Shown here: piece by piece, positions 1-5,987 of the stretch
Numbering within the stretch: the stretch's first letter is position 1
Layout of the letters: every line of letters starts with the position of its first letter
NCBI GenBank assembly: GCA_030608245.1
Contig: JAUWEO010000002.1
Coordinates: 1 to 24,754 of the forward strand
Reading direction: 5' to 3'
DNA from: Candidatus Latescibacterota bacterium
GTDB taxonomy: Bacteria > Latescibacterota > MVCY01
DNA length: 24,754 nt
Notes under the pieces: generated by a model
Databases searched by the model: none
Told to the model about the DNA's origin: nothing
Seen by the model: the letters and a program-made list of their open reading frames with translations, nothing else
Translations under genes and position numbers: made by a program

Positions 1-691
1 GTGCCGTGTCCACCATATGCTCCATTACTTTAGGGCCGGCTATGCTTCCCTCTTTGGTGACATGCCCGATCAGAAAAACCGGCAGACCCGTCCGTTTGGC
101 CAACTGGGTCAGCAGACCGGTAGACTGCCGCACCTGGGCTATGCTCCCTGCCGAGCTCTCCAGTTGTGGACACTGCACTGTCTGCACGGAATCAATAATC
201 AACAGCGAGGTAGAGAATTTCTCAATGTAAGAGATGATCTTCTCTAAGTCGGTCTCTGCTAACACAAAAAGGTTGGGAGTCACGCAGTCAACCCGTTCGG
301 CTCGCATTTTAATCTGTCTTGGCGACTCCTCCCCTGAGACGTAGAGGACCCTCGCGTTGTTGGAGCTGAGTTCTCCAGCAACCTGAAGCAAGAGGGTTGA
401 TTTGCCGATACCTGGGTCTCCTGCCACCAACACCACCGAGCCCGGAACTATCCCTCCACCCAGAACCCTATCGAACTCCGACACCCCCGTCTGCTGGCGG
501 GGTTCTCCCTCGCTGACCACCTGGGTGATCGGAGTCGGCGGCTCGCTGGAGAAACGGCCAGGCCCTATTTGCGGCTCAGGTACCTCCTCGGCACAGGTGT
601 TCCAGGCACCGCATTCGGGACATCTGCCGAACCAGCGGGGTGCGACCGCACCACAGGACTGACATACATATCTTGATTTTGCCTTTGCCAT
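1..691 (-). CDS. radA: DNA repair protein RadA/Sms, N-terminal part (cut by window edge)
   Basis: RadA is a RecA-like ATPase that helps process recombination and repair intermediates in the cytoplasm. Read from the ATG at 691 down to base 1, the frame stays open for 230 codons. It begins MAKAKSRYVCQSCG, with a C4 zinc finger (CQSC near residue 10 and CPEC near residue 24). A Walker A motif GDPGIGKS follows near residue 90, then VSGEES, and a Walker B-like stretch LLIIDSVQT. The C-terminal part, including the RadA-specific KNRFG motif and the Lon-like domain, lies beyond base 1. The upstream Shine-Dalgarno signal is weak. It is the last minus-strand gene visible, 245 bp after the oxidoreductase, so it may have its own promoter. 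The family call is firm. Confidence 0.95.
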   Translation of the reverse strand, partial: MAKAKSRYVCQSCGAVAPRWFGRCPECGAWNTCAEEVPEPQIGPGRFSSEPPTPITQVVSEGEPRQQTGVSEFDRVLGGGIVPGSVVLVAGDPGIGKSTLLLQVAGELSSNNARVLYVSGEESPRQIKMRAERVDCVTPNLFVLAETDLEKIISYIEKFSTSLLIIDSVQTVQCPQLESSAGSIAQVRQSTGLLTQLAKRTGLPVFLIGHVTKEGSIAGPKVMEHMVDTA

Positions 692-703
692 TTTGTGATT
701 GTT

Positions 704-740
704 CACCACGGATAACCACGGAGACACCGAGGCACGGAGA
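704..740. repeat. Degenerate tandem ACCACGGA-type repeat
   Basis: This stretch is built from about four imperfect copies of an 8-10 base word: ACCACGGAT, ACCACGGAG, ACACCGAGG, CACGGAGA. It is non-coding and lies just upstream of radA. Related words recur at 759-782 and, in the opposite orientation, at 891-914. From memory, similar ACCACRGA-type intergenic repeats occur in several environmental bacterial phyla, but I cannot confirm that here. Confidence 0.5.
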
Positions 741-758
741 TAATGTTTGAACAACCTA

Positions 759-782
759 AACCGCAGATTACACGGATTTCAC
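759..782. repeat. AACCGCAGATTACACGGATT-type interspersed repeat
   Basis: A 24-base stretch beginning AACCGCAGATTACACGGATT resembles the nearby ACCACGGA words (C-C-G-C/A-G/C-A-G/G-A spacing). It sits in the radA-oxidoreductase spacer, and no coding frame explains it. It is probably a diverged member of the same intergenic repeat group. Confidence 0.4.
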
Positions 783-833
783 TGACTGTAAAAAATACAC
801 TCGATGCTCCAAGCATTCTCTTAGTTCCGTAGC

Positions 834-851
834 CGAGCTTTCTAAAGCTCG
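834..851. repeat. Palindrome CGAGCTTT-CT-AAAGCTCG
   Basis: Eight bases are followed by their exact reverse complement with a two-base centre, inside the radA-oxidoreductase spacer. It could be part of a REP-like intergenic element or an operator. There is no T-run, so it is not an intrinsic terminator. Confidence 0.5.
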
Positions 852-890
852 CCCTCACTGCTGTTACGTCATCTTCACACTTCTTGCATA

Positions 891-914
891 AATTTCTGCG
901 TGCTCTGTGGTTTC
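891..914. repeat. Inverted copy of the AACCAC(A/G)GAG-type repeat
   Basis: On the minus strand this reads AAACCACAGAGCACGCAGAA, sharing the ACCACRGAG word with 704-740 but in the opposite orientation. With the 759-782 copy it makes three related words within about 210 non-coding bases. Confidence 0.4.
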
Positions 915-935
915 CAAATGTAATATTCAGGCCTC

Positions 936-1898
936 TTACAACTGGATCGGTCTGCCCTCGGCGATTGACTGATTTGCCGCCAGGGTGACTCTCAAAGTCT
1001 GGACTGCATCAGCGTAGGGGGACTTGATCTTTGAGGGATCTTTTGACCGCACTGCCTCAATAAATGTTTCGTTTTCCTCAAAGTAGGGGTCGTTCTGATT
1101 CTCGATAATCTCTTTTCGTCCCGGTTCAAAGACGGTCAATTGCCCTGAAGTGAACTCGACCGTCAGGTCGCGGGTATAGACTGTAAGCCCGGAATAGGAA
1201 CTTTGAGGAGCGATGCAGGCCGAAGTGATTGTGCAGACTGCACCGTTGGCAAAGGTAAGGGCCACAGTGCTGGCGTCGTGCACATCAAAGTTGGGAACAT
1301 CGAGCATACTCCCGGAGCTGGCAGTAGCATAAACAGTCTTTACCTGGCCCAACAGGTAACGAGCCAGGTCGAAGATATGGGTGCTCTGCTCTACTATCTG
1401 CCCGCCGCTTTGAGACATCACTCTCCACCAGGGAACCCCGGGCATCCCGCCGATAAAGCTGCCTAAAGCGAAAGAAACCCTCTTGCCGGTCAAAAGTTCC
1501 GCCGCCTTTTGGGTTATGTTAACATAACGCCAGTTGTATCCGACACTTGAGATAATTCCTTTCGCCTCAATAGTTTGGCGGATCTGCTCTGCCTTTTCCT
1601 GGGTTAGGGCAACCGGTTTTTCGACAAACAGGGTTATGCCCTTTTCGGCGGCATCTATCTCCTGAGTACTGTGAGCAAAAGGCGGAAGGCAGATGTAGAC
1701 TGCCTGGAGGTCTTCTTTCTCCAGCATCTCCCGATGATCGGTGTAAGCCTTGCCGCCGTATTCTTCGGCCGCTGCCGAAGCCCTCTGCCCGTCCACATCG
1801 CAGAAACCCACCATTTGAACATCTTCCATTCGGGAGAGAATCCCCATATGAAGCCGGGCAATTCCTCCTGACCCTATGAATGCTACCTTAACAGCCAT
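936..1898 (-). CDS. Gfo/Idh/MocA family NAD(P)-dependent oxidoreductase
   Basis: This 320-residue protein belongs to the family that oxidises or reduces sugars, inositol and related polyols, or reduces biliverdin-like substrates. The N-terminal Rossmann fold opens with VAFIGSGGIARLH (residues 5-17), a nucleotide-binding glycine-rich loop. The family signature EKPVALT appears near residue 93, followed by the C-terminal alpha/beta substrate domain. The length is typical. A good ribosome site (AGGGAG, six bases before ATG) supports the start. It follows nadE by 66 bp on the same strand and so may be co-transcribed with glnA-nadE. The substrate cannot be told from sequence, and no sugar-pathway gene lies beside it. 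Confidence 0.85.
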   Translation of the reverse strand: MAVKVAFIGSGGIARLHMGILSRMEDVQMVGFCDVDGQRASAAAEEYGGKAYTDHREMLEKEDLQAVYICLPPFAHSTQEIDAAEKGITLFVEKPVALTQEKAEQIRQTIEAKGIISSVGYNWRYVNITQKAAELLTGKRVSFALGSFIGGMPGVPWWRVMSQSGGQIVEQSTHIFDLARYLLGQVKTVYATASSGSMLDVPNFDVHDASTVALTFANGAVCTITSACIAPQSSYSGLTVYTRDLTVEFTSGQLTVFEPGRKEIIENQNDPYFEENETFIEAVRSKDPSKIKSPYADAVQTLRVTLAANQSIAEGRPIQL

Positions 1899-1964
1899 CT
1901 ATTTCTCCCTTCTTCTGACGAAGCAAAAGCATCTTTTGAATTTTGACCATCTTATCTGTTTTTT

Positions 1965-2687
1965 TCAGGGCAAAAACAAAGGGATTGGGGTTCTCTTATG
2001 GCGGGAGGTATCCATCAAATTCTTAACCTTAGCTACTATCTCTGGCTTCAGGCCCCTCGTGTTATTGGATTCTAAAGCCATAATAGTTTTATCCAGTTGT
2101 TCATAGGAAAGACCTATCTCCTTCTCATCCGTTTGATCTGTCCACAGGCCAGCGGTTGGAGGCTTCTCTATTATTTTAGCTGGAATATCCAGCTCTCTGG
2201 CCAGTTCTCTCACCTGGGTCTTCAGCAATCCCCCCAGAGGCAGGATATCTACCCCCCCATCTCCGTATTTAGTGAAGTAGCCTATGGAAAGCTCACTTTT
2301 GTTACCAGAGCCAACCACCAGGTAATTCAAGTCATTGGCGAAATAATAGAGAATAGCCATTCGTAATCTGGGTTTCAAATTGGCCAGGGACAACTGAGTA
2401 TGAGAAGCAGGCAGAATCCGGGCAAACTCATCCCAGAGGGAATCCAAGACTACTTTTTCTGTCTTGATGCCCAGTCTTGCAGCCACTAAGTAGGCGTCTT
2501 GTTCATCGGAAGGCTCGCTGTGGCAGGGCATTATCAGGGCCAATATTCTGTCTCCTAAGGCCTTCTTGCACAGGGCGGTTACTACCGAGGAGTCAACTCC
2601 ACCGCTCAAACCGAACACCACACCCTCTGCCCCTGCCTCCTTGACCTTCTGCTTTATCCACCTGTTTATTTTATCTGACAGTTTCAT
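1965..2687 (-). CDS. nadE: NH3-dependent NAD+ synthetase
   Basis: NadE amidates nicotinic acid adenine dinucleotide to NAD+ using ATP, the last step of NAD synthesis. The protein has 240 residues. The PP-loop motif SGGVDSSVV lies at about residues 29-37, and the signature GSGNKSELSIGYFTKYGDGG near residues 125-144 places the substrate and metal sites. KPPTAGLWTDQTDE follows, as in other NadE proteins. There is no N-terminal nitrilase (glutaminase) domain, so this is the short ammonia-using form. It sits 22 bp after glnA on the same strand, which suggests co-transcription of two nitrogen-linked enzymes. Confidence 0.95.
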   Translation of the reverse strand: MKLSDKINRWIKQKVKEAGAEGVVFGLSGGVDSSVVTALCKKALGDRILALIMPCHSEPSDEQDAYLVAARLGIKTEKVVLDSLWDEFARILPASHTQLSLANLKPRLRMAILYYFANDLNYLVVGSGNKSELSIGYFTKYGDGGVDILPLGGLLKTQVRELARELDIPAKIIEKPPTAGLWTDQTDEKEIGLSYEQLDKTIMALESNNTRGLKPEIVAKVKNLMDTSRHKRTPIPLFLP

Positions 2688-2709
2688 CTAAGGACCTTGT
2701 TTTGAGGAA

Positions 2710-4035
2710 CTAAAGGAGTGGCAGGTAACGATTCAGTTCATATTTAGTGACTTGGGATTTATACTCTTCCCATTCCTCTTCTTTGTTCCGGATAAAATAT
2801 TCGAACACCCTTTCTCCCAGGGCTTTTTTCACCAGCTCACTGTTTTCGGTCAGCTTAATAGCCTCCCAGAGGTCCTGGGGAAGCGATTCTATTCCTGCTT
2901 TTTCTCTCTCCTTGTGGCTCATCTGGAAGATATTGTTGGTTGCGGGTTCGGGCAGGGGATACTGCTTTTCTATTCCTTCCAGGCCAGCAACTAACATCAC
3001 CGAGAAGACAAGATAGGGGTTGCAAGCAGGGTAAGGTGACCTGAACTCGACTCGGGAGGCCTTCCGTTTCTCCGGCTTATACAGCGGGACTCGTACCAAC
3101 GCTGACCTGTTTCTCCGGGCCCAGGAGACATACACGGGAGCCTCAAACCCAAGCACCAACCTCTTATAGGAATTAACCCACTGGTTAGTGACTGAGGTCA
3201 TCTCCGGAGCATGCTTTAACAAACCAGCGATGAAGGCCTTAGCTACAGAAGAGAGCCGATATTTATCCTGGGGGTCGAAAAAGACATTTTCTTCCCCCCT
3301 GAACAGGGATTGGTGAACATGCATACCGCTTCCGTTCACTCCATGTATGGGCTTGGGCATAAAACTGGCGTAGAAACCTCTCTGCTGGGCTACGTCTTTC
3401 ACTACCAGTCGATAAGTCATCACATTATCGGCCATAGTTAGGGCATCGGTGTATTTCAGGTCTATTTCGTGTTGAGAAGGGGCACACTCGTGGTGGCTGC
3501 ATTCCACGGGAATATCCATACTTTCCAGTGTAGAGGCGGTTTCTCGCCGGAGCTCCTGGGCTACATCCGGAGGGGTCAGGTCAAAATAGCCGCCCTTATC
3601 CAGCGTTTCCGGTTCAGCAGGATCTTTGAAGTAGAAATACTCCGGTTCAGGACCTACACAGTAGGTAAAGCCCATATCAGCGGCTCTTTTTAGGTTTTTC
3701 TTCAGCACATAGCGGGGATCGCCTTCAAAAGGTCGTCCTCCCGGTTCTAATATGTCCACAAACATCCGAGCAGTGGGGTGATCCTTTGGACTCCAAGGGA
3801 TGATTTGAAAGGTAGCAGGGACTGGCACAGCGATCATATCGCTTTCCTCTATTCTGGCAAAGCCTTCTATGGAGGAACCATCAAACCCAATCCCTTCCTC
3901 AAAGGCCAGCTCCAGTTCTCCGGTAGCAATAGTAAAACTCTTCAGAAATCCTAACACATCTGTAAACCAGAGGTTGATATATCTTATCCCTTTTTGTCTA
4001 ACCGTCTCCAAGATGTAGCTCTTCGCAGACTCCAT
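2710..4035 (-). CDS. glnA: Glutamine synthetase, type I (alpha-like, without adenylylation site)
   Basis: GlnA makes glutamine from glutamate, ammonia and ATP as a cytoplasmic dodecamer. The 441-residue protein matches the short GSI class. The beta-grasp N-terminal domain carries GFDGSSIEGF (about residues 49-58), the catalytic domain has PEPEYF, NGSGMHVHQS and the ATP-site segment RNRSALVRVP, and EFRSPYPACNPY follows. Near the C terminus, where adenylylated GSI-beta enzymes have NLY(D/E)LPPEE, this protein has NNIFQMSHKERE and no tyrosine, so GlnE-type adenylylation is not expected. The start ATG is preceded by GAAAGGGG. It is the first gene of the minus-strand group glnA-nadE, with a promoter about 150 bases upstream. 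Confidence 0.96.
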   Translation of the reverse strand: MESAKSYILETVRQKGIRYINLWFTDVLGFLKSFTIATGELELAFEEGIGFDGSSIEGFARIEESDMIAVPVPATFQIIPWSPKDHPTARMFVDILEPGGRPFEGDPRYVLKKNLKRAADMGFTYCVGPEPEYFYFKDPAEPETLDKGGYFDLTPPDVAQELRRETASTLESMDIPVECSHHECAPSQHEIDLKYTDALTMADNVMTYRLVVKDVAQQRGFYASFMPKPIHGVNGSGMHVHQSLFRGEENVFFDPQDKYRLSSVAKAFIAGLLKHAPEMTSVTNQWVNSYKRLVLGFEAPVYVSWARRNRSALVRVPLYKPEKRKASRVEFRSPYPACNPYLVFSVMLVAGLEGIEKQYPLPEPATNNIFQMSHKEREKAGIESLPQDLWEAIKLTENSELVKKALGERVFEYFIRNKEEEWEEYKSQVTKYELNRYLPLL

Positions 4036-4181
4036 GGTATACCCCTTTCTTTTTGCAGTGTGGGCCCCTTACTATACAGAGAGGGCATGACACAATCTTC
4101 AACATAACTGCTAATACCTTAAAAAAGCATCAACTTTTTCTTCAAAGGCAACCTTGGGTTTTGAATGGTTTCTTCTACTGA

Positions 4182-4209
4182 AAAATACTGCAAACTAAAT
4201 TTTTGTCAA
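4182..4209 (-). promoter_or_regulatory. Sigma70-type promoter for glnA
   Basis: On the minus strand, TTGACA (4209-4204) is separated by 16 bases from TATTTT (4187-4182), a near-consensus housekeeping promoter. Transcription would start near 4175, leaving a leader of about 140 bases before the glnA ATG. I see no known riboswitch in that leader. Confidence 0.65.
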
Positions 4210-4258
4210 GTTATTTCTGCGAGGATAACAGCAGATCCACAGCCGAGCAAAAAATCTC

Positions 4259-4287
4259 TTGCTTTATTGGAAAAAATGGCATATATT
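4259..4287 (+). promoter_or_regulatory. Possible promoter for the rimP-nusA-infB operon
   Basis: TTGCTT (4259-4264), a 17-base spacer and TATATT (4282-4287) fit a sigma70 promoter with a weak -35. Transcription would begin near 4294, directly at the foot of the leader hairpin. An alternative -35, TTGTCA at 4203-4208, overlaps the glnA -35 but has only a poor -10 (TAACAG) downstream. Confidence 0.4.
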
Positions 4288-4295
4288 AAATGCCG

Positions 4296-4326
4296 AAAAA
4301 GTGGGCCTCAGCGAAACCCACTTTTT
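4296..4326 (+). terminator. Intrinsic-terminator-like hairpin in the rimP-nusA leader
   Basis: AAAAAGTGGG pairs perfectly with CCCACTTTTT around an 11-base loop, giving a GC-rich stem followed by a T-run, 22 bases before the rimP start. In Bacillus subtilis the rimP(ylxS)-nusA operon leader carries a NusA-dependent terminator that autoregulates nusA, and position and shape agree here. If transcription instead begins at about 4294, the stem would be a 5' stabilising hairpin. Confidence 0.7.
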
Positions 4327-4348
4327 AATTAACTGCAGGGAATGCCAG

Positions 4349-4618
4349 ATGGATAGTTCGGCGGATATGGTGGAAAGGGTTCGCTCCTTCATTACACCAG
4401 TATTGGAGGCAGAACAGATTGAGCTGGTGGCCCTAAAATTGGTGGGATTTGGCAAGGGACGTCGTCTACGAATATTCATTGACAGAGAAGATGGGGTGCA
4501 ACTGAGTGATTGTGTCCAAGTAAGCCGAAAAGTGGGCGAGCTTTTGGATACAGAAGACCTAATTTCGGGAAAATACACTCTGGAGGTCTCTTCTCCTGGA
4601 ACTGAGGCAAAGGGATAA
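4349..4618 (+). CDS. rimP: Ribosome maturation factor RimP, N-terminal domain only
   Basis: RimP assists late 30S subunit assembly. The 89-residue product shows the N-terminal alpha/beta domain: a helix (MVERVRSFITPVLEAEQIELV), a strand pair with GRRLRIFIDREDGVQLSDC, and the ending YTLEVSSPG. Family members normally continue after SSPG with a LDRPL-like stretch and a C-terminal SH3-like domain, for about 150 residues in total. Here the frame ends GTEAKG-stop and nusA starts 35 bases later, so there is no room for the second domain in any frame. The ATG at 4349 follows AGGGA by seven bases. An in-frame earlier start at 4259 would run through the leader hairpin and is rejected. It is the first gene of the operon. 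Confidence 0.85.
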   Translation: MDSSADMVERVRSFITPVLEAEQIELVALKLVGFGKGRRLRIFIDREDGVQLSDCVQVSRKVGELLDTEDLISGKYTLEVSSPGTEAKG

Positions 4619-4653
4619 GGGAATCCTCCCTAAGAAACGGAAAAAGGGTTGTT

Positions 4654-5901
4654 ATGAGCAAAGAGATTATTGATGTTTTGACCCAAATAGCTCGTACAAA
4701 AGATGTTAGTCGAGATCTGGTTATAGAATCGCTGAAGGCAGGACTTGTCTCTGCGGTTAAAAAACGCCTGGGAACGACAGAAAATGTCCACGCAGAGATT
4801 GACCAGAACACCGGAGACATTAGGATGTATATTGAAAAGGTGGTCATCTCTGAAGTTCAGGACCCCTCGTTGGAAATAGCTCCTGAGGAAGCAGAAAAGA
4901 TCGATCCCGATGTCCAGGTTGGAGATAAGGTTCAGCAAGAGCTGCCCTTAAGCAAGTTTGGCAGAAGTGCCATTCAGACCGCAAAACAGATTCTCATCCA
5001 GAGGATTAGGGAAGCTGAGAGGGAGAAAATCTATCAGGATTATCAGAAAAGGATTGGGGATATCCTTACGGGCACAGTCCAGCAGATAAGTCACGGGGAC
5101 CTCACTGTAAATCTCGGCAAAATCGAAGGGATACTTCCGGTTAAGGAGCAGATTAAGAAAGAGACATATCGTCAGGGCGATACTCTCAGGGCCTATGCCT
5201 TTGATGTGATGAGAACTCCTAACGGGCCTCAAGTCATACTTTCCAGGACCCACCCTCGGTTCTTGGAGCGCCTATTTCAGATGGAGGTTCCGGAGATCTA
5301 CGAGGGGATTGTCCAGATAAAAGCAATGGCTCGAGACCCAGGAGATAGGGCCAAGATAGCCGTGGCCTCCAACGATGAGAGGGTCGACCCGGTAGGATCC
5401 TGCGTGGGAGTCAGAGGATTAAGGGTCCAGGCTGTGGTACGAGAGCTGAGCAACGAACAGGTGGATATCATTCCCTGGAACAGTGACCCTGCTACCTTTT
5501 TGGCTAGAGCCCTCAGTCCAGCAGCTATTACGGAAACTGAGATCACCGATGAACAACACAGGATAATCGCTGTTGTCCCTGATGACCAGCTCTCCTTAGC
5601 GATTGGCAAATCTGGGCAGAATGTACGGTTGGCTTCGATGTTAACCGGCTGGAAGATCGACATATTGAGCGAATCAAGGTATAAAAAACTGACAGAGAAG
5701 ATCCCTGTCACAGAGTTGAAGGGAGTGGGCGACAAACTGGCGGCAGAATTCGTTGAATGCGGTATAGATTCTGTGCAGCAACTGGCAAAGCTAACTGAGG
5801 AACAATTGATTCAGGTTCCTGGCATTGGCAGCAAGAGAGCAGAATCCCTGCGGCAAGAGGCCGCTCAAATAGCAAATGAACGACGAAAGGCAATTGCTTG
5901 A
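4654..5901 (+). CDS. nusA: Transcription termination/antitermination factor NusA
   Basis: NusA binds RNA polymerase and nascent RNA and modulates pausing, termination and antitermination. The 415-residue protein contains, in order, the N-terminal polymerase-binding domain (residues 1-125), an S1 domain (about 130-200, GDILTGTVQQISHGDLTVNL), and two KH domains. KH1 contains DPVGSCVGVRGLRVQAVVREL and KH2 contains LAIGKSGQNVRLAS. A helix-hairpin-helix-like C-terminal module has two GVGDKL/GIGSKR turns (about 355-410). It is longer than the Bacillus protein and shorter than the E. coli protein with its two acidic repeats. It lies 35 bp after rimP. If the hairpin at 4296-4326 is a NusA-dependent terminator, this protein would repress its own operon. 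Confidence 0.97.
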   Translation: MSKEIIDVLTQIARTKDVSRDLVIESLKAGLVSAVKKRLGTTENVHAEIDQNTGDIRMYIEKVVISEVQDPSLEIAPEEAEKIDPDVQVGDKVQQELPLSKFGRSAIQTAKQILIQRIREAEREKIYQDYQKRIGDILTGTVQQISHGDLTVNLGKIEGILPVKEQIKKETYRQGDTLRAYAFDVMRTPNGPQVILSRTHPRFLERLFQMEVPEIYEGIVQIKAMARDPGDRAKIAVASNDERVDPVGSCVGVRGLRVQAVVRELSNEQVDIIPWNSDPATFLARALSPAAITETEITDEQHRIIAVVPDDQLSLAIGKSGQNVRLASMLTGWKIDILSESRYKKLTEKIPVTELKGVGDKLAAEFVECGIDSVQQLAKLTEEQLIQVPGIGSKRAESLRQEAAQIANERRKAIA

Positions 5902-5907
5902 TCCCTG

Positions 5908-5930
5908 ACTCCTATTTCAGACACAGGAGT
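5908..5930 (+). other. Hairpin in the nusA-infB spacer
   Basis: ACTCCT and AGGAGT pair perfectly around an 11-base loop, with CTG/CAG just outside. No T-run follows, so it is more likely an RNA-processing or stability element than a terminator. The usual small gene ylxR is missing from this spacer of 86 bases. Confidence 0.4.
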
Positions 5931-5987
5931 TCACAGATTCGATTTTAGCCCTCCGGGGCAGAGTTTCTTGATTGGAGGTGTATCTAT

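Noticed and set aside
4259..4348. Earlier start for rimP
   Set aside because: It translates through the terminator-like hairpin and is not RimP-like. The ATG at 4349 has its own AGGGA site.
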